Below are positions 8,632-16,994 of a stretch of 64,000 nucleotides of DNA, one piece after another. The notes under the pieces were generated by a model that had not been told where the DNA came from, made no database searches, and saw only the letters and a list, made by a program, of their open reading frames with translations. Position 1 is the first letter of the stretch, and every line of letters begins with the position of its first letter. Origin of the DNA: Mycobacterium sp. URHB0044 (GTDB lineage: Bacteria > Actinomycetota > Actinomycetes > Mycobacteriales > Mycobacteriaceae); assembly GCF_000620625.1 (NCBI RefSeq), contig NZ_JIAW01000017.1:62001-126000 (forward strand), read 5' to 3'. The translations under genes and the position numbers were made by a program.

Positions 8632-8853
8632 ATGAGCACCATCGCCCGCCGCATCGCCGCCACCGCCGCCCTGTTCGCCGCCCCCGCCCTGATCGCCCTC
8701 GGTACCGCCACCATGAGCCACGCCGACTCCACCGTCACCCAGCACGGCACCTCGATCAGCACCAGCCCCGTGCACCACGACGCCTTTCCCCACCAGGCCA
8801 ACACCCCTCAGCCCGGCACCTCGGTGCACCACCACCACCAGAACGCCCGCTAA
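8632..8853 (+). CDS. Small histidine-rich secreted peptide, copy B
   Basis: 73 residues from ATG 8632 with the same AAGGAGATTCAC leader as copy A. The signal peptide differs from copy A at one residue (Val to Ile), and most of the mature part is identical. The C-terminal stretch differs: PQPGTSVHHHHQNAR here against PKPGTPEHHRHQNAR in copy A, so copy B gains a run of four histidines. This change is compatible with selection on metal binding but could be drift. It is followed by its own hairpin terminator. Confidence 0.8.
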   Translation: MSTIARRIAATAALFAAPALIALGTATMSHADSTVTQHGTSISTSPVHHDAFPHQANTPQPGTSVHHHHQNAR

Positions 8854-8870
8854 GCCCCACGAACGCACCA

Positions 8871-8898
8871 GAGCCCGGATGCACGAGCATCCGGGCTC
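8871..8898 (+). terminator. Hairpin terminator of peptide gene B
   Basis: GAGCCCGGATGC (8871-8882), loop ACGA, GCATCCGGGCTC (8887-8898): a 12-bp perfect stem. The loop differs from copy A but pairing is kept. Confidence 0.75.
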
Positions 8899-8933
8899 AA
8901 GGGCGTCGGCCGTGCGCGTGCCATCATGACCGC

Positions 8934-9443
8934 ATGGACGCAACCACGCTTCGGGAACTGCAGGCGCCGCTCAAGAAGCAATACCGCGACGACCCGCTCA
9001 GCGCGCGCACCCCGCTCGAAGCCGAAGCCACGTTCGAGACGCCCGGGATTACCGCGTCGGTCCAGACGTGGGCGGGTCCCGTCCGCGCCGGCCTGCACCC
9101 GGCTACCGCCGGCGACGGGAGCGACGCGTGTTCCGGTGACATGCTGCTGCAGGCCTTGCTGGCGTGCGCCGGGGTGACGATGCGTAGTGTCGCGACGGCC
9201 ATGGGCATCGACATCGCAGGCGCCGAGCTGCGTGCCACCGGAATGTTCGACGCGCGTGGCACCTTGGGGATCTCCCGCGACGTGCCGGTCGGCGTGCAGG
9301 AGGTCGGCATCGAGGCCTCGCTCGAGACCGACGCCGACGATGCGACCCTGGCCAAGCTGGCCGAACTGACGGAGCGCTTCTGCGTGGTCGGTCAATCCCT
9401 GGCGCAGGTTCCGTCGATCACGATCCGCCGTTCCGCGCCGTAA
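8934..9443 (+). CDS. OsmC/Ohr family protein
   Basis: 169 residues from ATG 8934. The OsmC fold is recognisable: beta-strand region EAEATFETPGITASVQTW, then a conserved central helix GDMLLQALLACAGVTMRSVATAMG carrying a Cys, and a second Cys in the ERFCVVGQSLAQVP helix near residue 150. The two helix cysteines (about residues 82 and 149) match the peroxidatic/resolving pair used by OsmC/Ohr proteins to reduce organic hydroperoxides. It is cytosolic. No OhrR-type regulator lies next to it. Confidence 0.85.
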   Translation: MDATTLRELQAPLKKQYRDDPLSARTPLEAEATFETPGITASVQTWAGPVRAGLHPATAGDGSDACSGDMLLQALLACAGVTMRSVATAMGIDIAGAELRATGMFDARGTLGISRDVPVGVQEVGIEASLETDADDATLAKLAELTERFCVVGQSLAQVPSITIRRSAP

Positions 9444-9578
9444 ACATCCATACCTTCTGCACAGCCCGCACCTAAGCATCGCTCGTACCGTCGAAATCGG
9501 GAGCGGGGTAGCAGTCACCGACGATTGCTTCCCTTATCCCGGAACGGCTTTGGAACGTCGAGCAAGGCAGGTGTTCAC

Positions 9579-9866
9579 ATGATGCACTTGAAGACCATCG
9601 CGGCAGGTACCGCCATCGCGGGATCGCTCGGGCTGGCAGCCCTCGGACTCGGGGCGGGCGTCGCGAACGCCGCACCAACCTCACCGAACACGGCGTGGGC
9701 GCAGGACGCCGGATGGGACCACGGACGTGGACCAGGTCCGTGGGGCCCCGGCTGGGGTGGGCCGGGTTGGGCCCCGCCGCCACCCCCGCCCTACTACGGC
9801 TACGGAGTCGGCTACGCCCCACCCTGCGTCACTGGTCCGCTGGGGCTGCTGCACCTCTGCGCCTAG
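9579..9866 (+). CDS. Small secreted Gly/Pro/Trp-rich protein
   Basis: 95 residues. A tandem ATG ATG at 9579/9582 follows AAGGCAGG. The signal peptide is clear (LKTIAAGTAIAGSLGLAAL, then a GVANA cleavage motif near residue 32). The mature part has GPGPWGPGWGGPGW and a poly-Pro/Tyr stretch, then ends CVTGPLGLLHLCA with two cysteines. This pattern is common in mycobacterial small exported proteins of unknown role. Its stop overlaps the stop of the convergent membrane protein gene by four bases. Confidence 0.75.
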   Translation: MMHLKTIAAGTAIAGSLGLAALGLGAGVANAAPTSPNTAWAQDAGWDHGRGPGPWGPGWGGPGWAPPPPPPYYGYGVGYAPPCVTGPLGLLHLCA

Positions 9867-11551
9867 TCACGCTTCTCTTCGGTGGGCGCCGGAAGGTGTT
9901 GCGTCGCATCGGCGTCCGCAGGTGGTGAGGGCCGCCGCTGGATGCGCAACGCGGTCGTGGGGACCGGCACCTCCATCGTCTCCGCCGACGGCGGGGCCGC
10001 GAGCAGCCGGGTCGAATCCTCCTTGAGCCGAACGATCTTCGGCACCGTGGTGAGTTCGGGACGCTGCCGGGCCACCGGCGCGGCGGCCGTCGGCGCTGCC
10101 TCCGCAACGGCCGGAGCTGCACTCGGCTTGGCCTGCGGGGTGGCGCCGCGGTGCCGAACCACGAAGCCCGCCAACGGGCCCGTGACCAGAACGGCGACCA
10201 CGATGGCCAGGCTCAGCGCACAGATCACCACGTCGAACGTGCTGGTGATCTGCTGAGCCAGGTCGTTGCCGTAGATGGCGTCGGCGCGTCGCGGCACCGG
10301 TTCGGAGTACCGCGGGGCCAGCGCGACGCCGATGACCAACTGCGCGGCCGTGAACACGAAGAGCGCACCGCTGAACGCGGCGATGACGGTCGACGACAGC
10401 CCGCCCTTCGCGAGTTGGCGTTGCAGCCACACCGCGATGCAGCCGGTGACGACGTTGAACGCGGTCAGCGCGACGCTGTCGTAGAGCGACCGCGGCAGGT
10501 CCAGCGTCAGCGCGATCAGGTAGTCGGTGACGCGCAGTCCGGCCGCCGCGAACGTCCAAAAGGCGATGAGCGTCAAGCACTTCAGCGCCGCCCCGCGGTA
10601 GACGCCCATCGTCGGCGGCTTGACGAGGAACACGGCGTACAGCGTGGTGGGCGCGACGATCGCCGCCGCGGCCGCCCAGGCCAGGTAGCCCTCGTAACCG
10701 ACGGCGGCGGTGGACGTGTTCTCGGCGATGCCGTGGAAGGCGTCGACGTCGCGGCCGACGCCGGCCAGCCACACCACCGTGCCCGCGACGGCGGCCGAGA
10801 TGCCCAGTGCCGTCGTGGCGAGTCGCGCGGCGGCCGTCTTCTGCGTCAGCCACATCGACCCGATCACCAACGCGATCATTGCCACCCCGCCGTACAGCAG
10901 GGTGGTGATCACGACCGCGACGTCGTGGCCGCCGATCTCGACGTTGGTGACGAAGAGGTAGCGCAGGCGCCAGAACAGGTTGAACACCACGGCCCATGCC
11001 GCGAGGACGATCGAGGCGACGCCGATGATCCGCGCCGACGAATACCAGCGGCCAAAACCGTTGTGCTCGACGGTCGTACTGGTGATCGGCGGCTGCGCTG
11101 CCAGCAGCGCGCCTGCGGCGCCCAACCACATGCCCGGCCCGGAGCCCGGCGGCACGGCACCCGTCCCGCCGAAGCGGATGGTCTGCACGAGGTGAAACCC
11201 CACGAACCCGAGCACGCCGAGCAGGTAGGCGGCGGTGAGCAGGACCCGAAGGCTGATCGTGCGGCGGATGTCGGGCTGCGGTGCGGTGAGCCGCCACGGT
11301 CCGACGTGCGGTACCAGAGCGGCGGCGACGGCAAGCAACGTCACGACGCCGACGACCGCGAAGAGTGTGCCGTTGCTGCCCGGGACGCCGACGCCGAAGT
11401 CGATGCTCCACGGCAGGACCAGCGCGACGAGAAGCAGTGCGACGGCCAGCCCGTCGCGCACGCGGTTGGCGCGGGTGGCGACGTAGCCGACCCGTGCTGC
11501 CTCGGCGGCGGGCGCTACTCGCGCCGTCGCGGCGTCGTGGCCTTCGCTCAC
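9863..11551 (-). CDS. Polytopic membrane protein (DUF7937-like)
   Basis: About 562 residues. GTG 11551 is preferred because GGAGAGGA lies just upstream; an ATG at 11584 is an alternative. After a ~35-residue cytosolic N-terminus there are about 12 hydrophobic segments, from GLAVALLLVALVLPW to LSLAIVVAVLVTGPLAGFV. The last ~110 residues are soluble and Pro/Ala-rich, with ELTTVPKIVRLKEDSTRLL. I recognise the overall plan as a mycobacterial conserved family (probably DUF7937) of unknown function. It is divergent from the second DUF7159 gene with about 270 bp between, so they may share regulation. Confidence 0.7.
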   Translation of the reverse strand: MSEGHDAATARVAPAAEAARVGYVATRANRVRDGLAVALLLVALVLPWSIDFGVGVPGSNGTLFAVVGVVTLLAVAAALVPHVGPWRLTAPQPDIRRTISLRVLLTAAYLLGVLGFVGFHLVQTIRFGGTGAVPPGSGPGMWLGAAGALLAAQPPITSTTVEHNGFGRWYSSARIIGVASIVLAAWAVVFNLFWRLRYLFVTNVEIGGHDVAVVITTLLYGGVAMIALVIGSMWLTQKTAAARLATTALGISAAVAGTVVWLAGVGRDVDAFHGIAENTSTAAVGYEGYLAWAAAAAIVAPTTLYAVFLVKPPTMGVYRGAALKCLTLIAFWTFAAAGLRVTDYLIALTLDLPRSLYDSVALTAFNVVTGCIAVWLQRQLAKGGLSSTVIAAFSGALFVFTAAQLVIGVALAPRYSEPVPRRADAIYGNDLAQQITSTFDVVICALSLAIVVAVLVTGPLAGFVVRHRGATPQAKPSAAPAVAEAAPTAAAPVARQRPELTTVPKIVRLKEDSTRLLAAPPSAETMEVPVPTTALRIQRRPSPPADADATQHLPAPTEEKRD

Positions 11552-11822
11552 GTGACGAGTCCTCTCCGGCGGCTGGTGTGGCACGTGTTGTTGGGCTTAC
11601 TGTTCCCAACTTCGGCCGGGTGCACAAGGTGGTCAGTAGCTGCGACGGCCACCGGCCGGTCTGCGCTCGCTGGCTGGGGGAACGCCAAGGATCCTCCAAG
11701 GATTTGCGGTAGCGTAACTGGCGTCGAATCGCGAGGATCGGCGCGTCGGGGTGACGGTCGCAGTGTGGTGGGCAGCAGTCCTCCGTGCATGCGTTTGAGC
11801 ACGCGTGAGCAAGGAGTTTCCG

Positions 11823-13580
11823 GTGGACGTAGTCCTCGGGGTGGCAGTGACGAGGCCGGTCGCCCGGTTGGCGATGATCGGCTCGCCAGGCGGCGAGATC
11901 TTCGACGAATATGCCCTCGACCTGCCCGACAACGATGCGACGACCGACCTCGCTGAGACCATCGTCGGCACCTACCGCGCGGTGACCGAGTCGGGCAACC
12001 GGCTGGCGGCGACGCGGCTGTTCTTCCCGGACGCTGCCGAAGCTGACACGCTGCGGCAGGTCCTGCTGAGCGCCGGCGTCGAGGACGTCGAGGTGGTGTC
12101 GGAGGCTGACGCCGCGACGGCCCTGGTCCGCAGCACTGATGGCGATGCCGCGGTGTTGTTGGTCGACGACGAGGCCGCGACGCTGACGACCGTCGGTCCG
12201 GACTCGATGAAGACCTCGGTGCTGGCATCGGTGCCCATCGGCGCAGGCGGTGCGGCCGTCGCGTGCGCGGCGGTGCTGGACGGGATGCGGGGGCAGCCCG
12301 AGGCGCCCGTGCGCGTGATGCTCGTTTCGCACCGCGACGACCTCGAGTCCGTCGCCGCAGGCATTCAGAATTCACCGGTGCCGGTGGAACTGCCCACCGA
12401 TGCGAGCTTCGCGATCGCCAGGGGAGCGGCGCAGACGGCCGCCTGGGCGAGCGTCGACCCGGCGGGCCCGGCGACGCAGTTGGCGCCCGCGAGCGCGGCG
12501 ACGCAGATGGCGCCCGTGAGTGCGGCGTCCGATGCGCAGACGGGCCTTGGCGCGGCGGCGGGACCGCAGCTGGCCTACTCGATGGCCGACGCCGACCCCG
12601 CGGCGGAGTACGGGGACGCGCCGTACGAGATGCCGATGGACCCGCTCAACGAGCTGATCCCCGAACAAGATCCCGATGCGACGGAGTACACCGAAGCGGT
12701 GCAGCCGGCACGCCAGCGGATGTTGTTGATGGGCAGCGCAATAGCGTTCCTCGTCACGAGCTTCGCGACGCTCGCGGTCACCGTTGCGATCAACGTGCGG
12801 CCGGCGGCAGACGTCAGCGAACTCGCGGCGCCGCCCGTGCAGTCCGACACGGTGCCGGGGCGTTATCTGCCTCCGGTGCCGCACGAACCCGACCCGGTGG
12901 CTCAGCCCGTTGCAGTGCTGACCCCGCCGCCGGCGGCGCCGTCCGTGCCCATCCCGAACGTCACGCCGCGGACCAACAACGGTCCGGTCATCGGAAACGC
13001 GCCGGCTGCCCCGCCGGCGGCGCCGGCTCCCGAGGTGCCGCCTCCGCCGCCGGGCGAGGCTCCTCTGCTGCCGGCCCCGCCACCGTTCAGCTTCCCGTAC
13101 ATCCCGCTGCCGCCGATCGTGATCTTCCCGCCGGGCAATCAGCCGAATCCGCCGTCGACGCCGCCTTCGACACCCCCGTCCACGCCGCCTTCGACACCTC
13201 CCTCCACGCCTCCGTCGACGCCGCCTTCCACGCCACCATCCACTCCGCCGTCGACGCCTCCCTCGACTCCGCCGTCGTCGGTGCCCTCGTCGCCGCCGTC
13301 CTCGCCACCGCCGTCCATCGAGTACACGGCGCCGTCACTGCCGCCGTCGACCGTGCCGCCGGCGCCGCAGCCGGAGATCGTGGCGCCGCCCGTGCCGGCC
13401 TACGTCCCACCTGCGCCGGCGTACGTCCCACCCGCGGTGGCGCCAGCCCCGGCGTTAGTCCCCGCTCCTGCGCCCGCCCCTGCTCCTGTGGTGGAACCGG
13501 CTCCGGTGCAACAGGTTCCAGCCGCCCCTGAGCTTCCGGTGATTCAGGCGCCGGTGACGACGGTGGCGGTCCTGCCGTAA
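11823..13580 (+). CDS. DUF7159-like membrane protein with (PPST)n tail
   Basis: 585 residues. GTG 11823 is chosen because AAGGAG sits 7 bases before it and the domain begins VDVVLGVAVTRPVARLAM. The N-terminal ~230 residues resemble the 4723-5892 paralogue (an alternating strand/helix fold with TRLFFPDAAEADTLRQVL). After an acidic linker there is one membrane segment (MLLMGSAIAFLVTSFATLAVTVAI), and then ~270 residues of Pro-rich exterior sequence. That tail includes ten PPST units and then (P)AYVPPAPAYVPP as in the paralogue. The tail probably spans the cell wall. The function is unknown. Confidence 0.75.
   Translation: MDVVLGVAVTRPVARLAMIGSPGGEIFDEYALDLPDNDATTDLAETIVGTYRAVTESGNRLAATRLFFPDAAEADTLRQVLLSAGVEDVEVVSEADAATALVRSTDGDAAVLLVDDEAATLTTVGPDSMKTSVLASVPIGAGGAAVACAAVLDGMRGQPEAPVRVMLVSHRDDLESVAAGIQNSPVPVELPTDASFAIARGAAQTAAWASVDPAGPATQLAPASAATQMAPVSAASDAQTGLGAAAGPQLAYSMADADPAAEYGDAPYEMPMDPLNELIPEQDPDATEYTEAVQPARQRMLLMGSAIAFLVTSFATLAVTVAINVRPAADVSELAAPPVQSDTVPGRYLPPVPHEPDPVAQPVAVLTPPPAAPSVPIPNVTPRTNNGPVIGNAPAAPPAAPAPEVPPPPPGEAPLLPAPPPFSFPYIPLPPIVIFPPGNQPNPPSTPPSTPPSTPPSTPPSTPPSTPPSTPPSTPPSTPPSTPPSSVPSSPPSSPPPSIEYTAPSLPPSTVPPAPQPEIVAPPVPAYVPPAPAYVPPAVAPAPALVPAPAPAPAPVVEPAPVQQVPAAPELPVIQAPVTTVAVLP
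13149..13280 (+). repeat. Eleven 12-base units encoding (PPST)10-PPSS
   Basis: Consecutive 12-base units encode Pro-Pro-Ser-Thr ten times and a last Pro-Pro-Ser-Ser. Third codon positions vary freely between units, so the repeat is kept at protein level rather than being a recent slippage product. The opposite strand is open and would encode a Gly-Gly-Val-Asp/Glu array, which is a by-product. Confidence 0.9.
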
Positions 13581-13667
13581 CCAACATCGAAAACGCCCGC
13601 CTCTGAGCGACATCTAGGCGGGCTAAGCGAAAAGTCGCTGATAGCTGGGCAATTCGACTAGTGGTCC
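13523..13667. repeat. Tandem duplication copy A: 3' end of the DUF7159 gene plus downstream DNA
   Basis: This 145-base segment covers the last codons (ending VIQAPVTTVAVLP), the stop, the hairpin and about 45 bases beyond. It recurs at 13728-13872 with an exact offset of 205 and about ten substitutions. Confidence 0.85.
13595..13623 (+). terminator. Hairpin terminator after the DUF7159 gene
   Basis: GCCCGCCT (13595-13602) pairs with AGGCGGGC (13616-13623) around a 13-base loop. In the downstream duplicate one stem base is mismatched (AGCCGGGC), so only this copy is perfect. Confidence 0.6.
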
Positions 13668-13683
13668 GGCGCGGCGACGGCGT

Positions 13684-13785
13684 CGCTCCTGCCCCGGTGT
13701 TGGAACCCGCTCCGGTCGGGTTCCGGTCGCCCCTGAGCTTCCGGTGATTCAGGCGCCGGTGACGACGGTGGCAGTGCTGCCGTAA
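13684..13785 (+). pseudogene. Decayed duplicate of the C-terminal tail of the DUF7159 protein
   Basis: The sequence encodes APAPVLEPAPV and then, after a frame change, ELPVIQAPVTTVAVLP and a TAA at 13783-13785. Those 16 residues repeat the true C-terminus exactly. It has no start, ribosome binding site or upstream domain, so it is a remnant of a local duplication. Confidence 0.7.
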
Positions 13786-13872
13786 CCGACATCGAAAATG
13801 CCCGCCTTTGAGCGACATCTAGCCGGGCTAAGCGAAAAGTCGCTCGTAGCTGGGCAATTCCGCTAGTGGTCC
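13728..13872. repeat. Tandem duplication copy B
   Basis: About 93% identical to 13523-13667 at offset 205. The 337 bases from 13581 to 13917 hold only this duplication and the hairpins; no independent gene is seen. Confidence 0.85.
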
Positions 13873-13917
13873 TTCCGGCTCCGAAGGACGCATCGGGCCA
13901 CTCCGGCCGCGGCTACT

Positions 13918-16005
13918 TCAGGTCAGCAGCGCGTCGCACGTGACGGGCAAGTCGCGCACCCGCACACCGGTGGCGTGGTAGATCGCGTTGACCACCGCGG
14001 CCGCGGAGCCGACGTTGCCGATCTCGCCGGCGCCGCGCGAGCCCCACGGGTTGGAGTGCTCGTCCACATCGTCGAGCCAGATCGCGTCGATGTCGGAAAC
14101 GTCGGCGTGCGAACTGATGTGATAGCTCGCCAGGTCCTGCGTAACCACGTGCCCGAAGCGCGGGTCGCGCACGCTCTCCTCGTGCAGCGCCATCGACAAC
14201 CCCATCGTCATGCCACCGATCAACTGCGAGCGCAGCGTCGTCGGGTTGATCGCCCGCCCGATCGAAAACACGCCGAGCATCCGGGGCACGCGAATCTCAC
14301 CCGTGTGGCGGCTCACCCGGGCTTCGACGAAGTGCGCGCCAAACGAGTACATCGCATACTTCTGCGCCTCCTCGTTCTCCGGCGCGTCGGCCGTCGTCGC
14401 GGCACCCACCGCGGGATCGTCCCCGTGCTCCCGTCGAAAGGCTTGCGCCGCAGCGAAGATCGCCCGGCCCCAGGAGCTGATGCCCGACGAGCCGCCCTCC
14501 ACCGACGCCGCAGGCAGGTCCGTGTCACCGATCTGCAGGTCGACGGCGGACATGTCGCAGCCCAGCACGTCCGCGGCGACCTGCGTCAGCGCCGTCCAGG
14601 TGCCGGTGCCGATGTCCGCGGCACCGATCTGCACGACGTACCGGCCCGGTGCGACGAGCTCGATGCGCGCGGAGTTGCCGGGCTGGATCATCGCGGGATA
14701 GACGGCCGACGCGACGCCCGTGCCGATCAGCCACTCACCATCGCGCCGTGCAGCGGGCGTCGGGTCGCGCTGCTCCCAGCCGAACCGCTGCGCGCCGGTA
14801 CGCAGACACTCGACGAGCCGGCGGTCCGACCACGGGTGCCCCGTCTCGGGGTCGACGTCGGGGTCGTTGCGGATGCGCAGCTCGATCGGGTCGATGCCGC
14901 AGGCGACGGCCAGCTCGTCCATCGCCACCTCGAGGCCGAACATGCCGGGACACTCACCGGGTGCCCGCATCCAGAACGGCACCGGCACATCGAGTTTCGC
15001 GAGGCGGTGCGACGTCGCCCGGTTGGCCGCGGCGTACATCATGCGCGACGGCACGGCGGTCTGCTCGGCGAATTCCTTGACCGTCGCGGTCTGTTCGACC
15101 ACGTCGTGGCTGAGGGCAGTCAACGTGCCGTCTGCCTGCGCGCCGAGCCGGATGTGCTGGATGGTGGGCGTGCGGTAGCCGACGACGGCGAACATCTGCT
15201 GACGCGTCAGCGCCAACTTGACGGGCCGCCCGTCGGTGCGTTGCGCGGCCATGACGGCGAGCGTGTTGTGCGAATGGGGTGAACCCTTGGAGCCGAATCC
15301 CCCGCCGACGTTCTTGGCGACGACGCGCACTTGCTCCTTCTCCAGCCCGAACAGCGTCGCCATCTGCTGACGGACGACGTGCACGCCCTGCGTCGAGTCG
15401 TAGAGCGTCAACCGCGGACCGTCCGGATCCCAAACGGCAATGCTGGCATGGGGTTCCATCGGATTGTTGTGTTCGTGCGGGGTGGTGTAGGTGTGGTCGA
15501 CGACGACGGGGGCGTCGTGCAGGGCGGCTTCGACGTCACCCTCGGAGGTATCGGTCGGAAACGACGGGTTGACCTGCTCGGGCGCGTAGAGGCCGGGGTG
15601 GTCGGCACGCAGCTCGGTGTCGTGGGCCGCGGCGTCGTACTCGACCCGGACGAGAGATGCTGCGTGGCGGGCGGTTTCGGCGCTCTCGGCGAGGACGCCG
15701 CCGATCAGTTGGCCGCGGTAGTGCACCTGATCGTCCTGCATGATCGTCAGGTCACCGTCGGACGTGTCGGCCAACCGAGGCGCGTCGAAGACGGTCAACA
15801 CGGAATGCACACCGTCGACGGCCAGCGCAGAGGAGGTGTCCATCGCGGTGATGCGTCCACGGGCGATCGTGGCCTGCAGCGAGTGCAGGTACAGCGGCGC
15901 GTCCACGGCGTACTCGAAGGCGTAGGTCGCGGTGCCGGTGACCTTGGCGGGCCCGTCGAGGCGGGTGACGGCGGTACCGATGGCGCGGGGTTGCACGGTG
16001 GTCAT
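13918..16005 (-). CDS. Molybdenum hydroxylase large subunit, PaoC-like (xanthine dehydrogenase family, molybdopterin-binding)
   Basis: 695 residues from ATG 16005. It shows the aldehyde oxidase/xanthine dehydrogenase large-subunit signature: a hammerhead domain at residues ~20-130 (RLDGPAKVTGTATYAFEY), then NVGGGFGSKG for molybdopterin-cytosine dinucleotide binding, FWMRAPGECPG, and near the C-terminus NPWGSRGAGEIGNVG with the catalytic base Glu. The length fits the short bacterial PaoC class rather than fused eukaryotic enzymes. It would oxidise aldehydes or aromatic heterocycles with the two upstream subunits. Its ATG overlaps the stop of the FAD subunit (16002-16005), showing a translationally coupled operon. 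No MCD-insertion chaperone gene is seen next to it. Confidence 0.9.
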   Translation of the reverse strand: MTTVQPRAIGTAVTRLDGPAKVTGTATYAFEYAVDAPLYLHSLQATIARGRITAMDTSSALAVDGVHSVLTVFDAPRLADTSDGDLTIMQDDQVHYRGQLIGGVLAESAETARHAASLVRVEYDAAAHDTELRADHPGLYAPEQVNPSFPTDTSEGDVEAALHDAPVVVDHTYTTPHEHNNPMEPHASIAVWDPDGPRLTLYDSTQGVHVVRQQMATLFGLEKEQVRVVAKNVGGGFGSKGSPHSHNTLAVMAAQRTDGRPVKLALTRQQMFAVVGYRTPTIQHIRLGAQADGTLTALSHDVVEQTATVKEFAEQTAVPSRMMYAAANRATSHRLAKLDVPVPFWMRAPGECPGMFGLEVAMDELAVACGIDPIELRIRNDPDVDPETGHPWSDRRLVECLRTGAQRFGWEQRDPTPAARRDGEWLIGTGVASAVYPAMIQPGNSARIELVAPGRYVVQIGAADIGTGTWTALTQVAADVLGCDMSAVDLQIGDTDLPAASVEGGSSGISSWGRAIFAAAQAFRREHGDDPAVGAATTADAPENEEAQKYAMYSFGAHFVEARVSRHTGEIRVPRMLGVFSIGRAINPTTLRSQLIGGMTMGLSMALHEESVRDPRFGHVVTQDLASYHISSHADVSDIDAIWLDDVDEHSNPWGSRGAGEIGNVGSAAAVVNAIYHATGVRVRDLPVTCDALLT

Positions 16006-16994
16006 CGCTGCGCTCCCTCCGCCAAGGTGCTCAACGTCGCGACGATGGTGCGTCGGGTGAGGTCCACCTTGAACTCGTTGCCGCGCAACGGTTGTGCCTG
16101 CTCCAGCTCGGCGTCGGCGGCACGGCGAAACGCGTCCTCGGTGGCGGGCTCACCGGTGAGCGCTTCTTCGGCAAGGTGCGCGCGCCAGGGTTTGTGGGCG
16201 ACGCCGCCCAGCGCGATGCGGGCGGACGCGACGGTGCCGTCGTCGACGACGAGTTCGGCGGCGACGGAAGTTAGCGCGAACGCGTAGGAAGCGCGGTCGC
16301 GGACCTTGCGGTAGGTGGAGCGGGCTCCCTCGGGCGGCGGGGGAATCTCGACGGCGGTGATGAGCGCGCCGGGCGGCAGGTTGGTGTCACGGTCGGGTCG
16401 GTCGCCGGGCAGGCGGTGAAAGTCGGTGAGCGGCAGGCGTTCTTCGGCGTCGGCGCCAAAGAAGATGACCTGGGCGTCGAGCGCGGCCATCGCAACGGCC
16501 ATGTCGGAGGGGTGCACGGCAACGCAGTGCTCGGAGGCGCCGAGGATGGCGTGGTAGCGGACGTAGCCGTCGATGGCCGAGCAGCCGTCGCCGGGGGTGC
16601 GCTTGTTGCACGGGGTGGTGACGTCCTGGAAGTAGACGCAGCGGGTGCGCTGCAGGAGGTTGCCCGCGGTGGTGGCGAGGTTGCGCAGCTGTCCCGACGC
16701 GGCGGAGAGCAGCGCGCGGGCGAGCACGGGGTAGTGGCTGCGGACGATGGGGTGGGCGGCGAGGTCGCTGTTGCGGACGTCGGCGCCGATGCGCAGCGTG
16801 CCGTCGGGCAGCTGGTCGACGTCGGTGAGGGGCAGGTGGCCGACGTCGACGACGAGGCCGGGTTCGACGACGCCGAGCTTCATGTGGTCGACGAGGTTGG
16901 TGCCGCCGGCGAGGAAGACGGCGTCGGGCCGGTTGGCGACGGCGGTGACGGCGTCGGCGACGCTGGTGGCGCGGTGGTAGGCGAAGGGGATCAT
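16002..16994 (-). CDS. Molybdenum hydroxylase FAD-binding subunit, PaoB-like
   Basis: 330 residues from ATG 16994. The CO-dehydrogenase-flavoprotein-type FAD domain has FLAGGTNLVDHMKLG near residue 30 and SGQLRNLATTAGNLLQRTRCVYF near residue 110. A Cys-rich insertion then follows, CNKRTPGDGCSAIDG, which in PaoB-type subunits holds an extra [4Fe-4S] cluster (family knowledge). The C-terminal domain carries FALTSVAAELVVDDGTVASARIALGGVAHKPWRA. It passes electrons between the [2Fe-2S] subunit and FAD. It overlaps both neighbours by 4 bases. Confidence 0.9.
   Translation of the reverse strand: MIPFAYHRATSVADAVTAVANRPDAVFLAGGTNLVDHMKLGVVEPGLVVDVGHLPLTDVDQLPDGTLRIGADVRNSDLAAHPIVRSHYPVLARALLSAASGQLRNLATTAGNLLQRTRCVYFQDVTTPCNKRTPGDGCSAIDGYVRYHAILGASEHCVAVHPSDMAVAMAALDAQVIFFGADAEERLPLTDFHRLPGDRPDRDTNLPPGALITAVEIPPPPEGARSTYRKVRDRASYAFALTSVAAELVVDDGTVASARIALGGVAHKPWRAHLAEEALTGEPATEDAFRRAADAELEQAQPLRGNEFKVDLTRRTIVATLSTLAEGAQR

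Larger units (their letters stand above)
8492..8898. repeat. Copy B of the ~400 bp direct duplication
   Basis: Near-identical to 5912-6320 at a constant offset of 2580 bases, including upstream DNA, the peptide gene and the terminator stem. The upstream 50 bases already match, so the promoter was duplicated with the gene. Confidence 0.9.

Noticed and set aside
10151..11956. A 601-codon plus-strand frame
   Set aside because: It is antisense to the DUF7937-like gene and low-complexity; no ribosome binding site or domain.
9867..12332. An 821-codon open frame on the minus strand across two genes
   Set aside because: It is a frame-shifted shadow of the 12-TM protein, extremely Arg-rich, and antisense to the DUF7159 gene.
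13149..13280. CRISPR-like repeat array
   Set aside because: The 12-base periodic units have no spacers and encode PPST in frame.
13139..13327. A Gly/Val/Asp repeat protein on the minus strand
   Set aside because: It is the reverse complement of the PPST repeat; no start signal.
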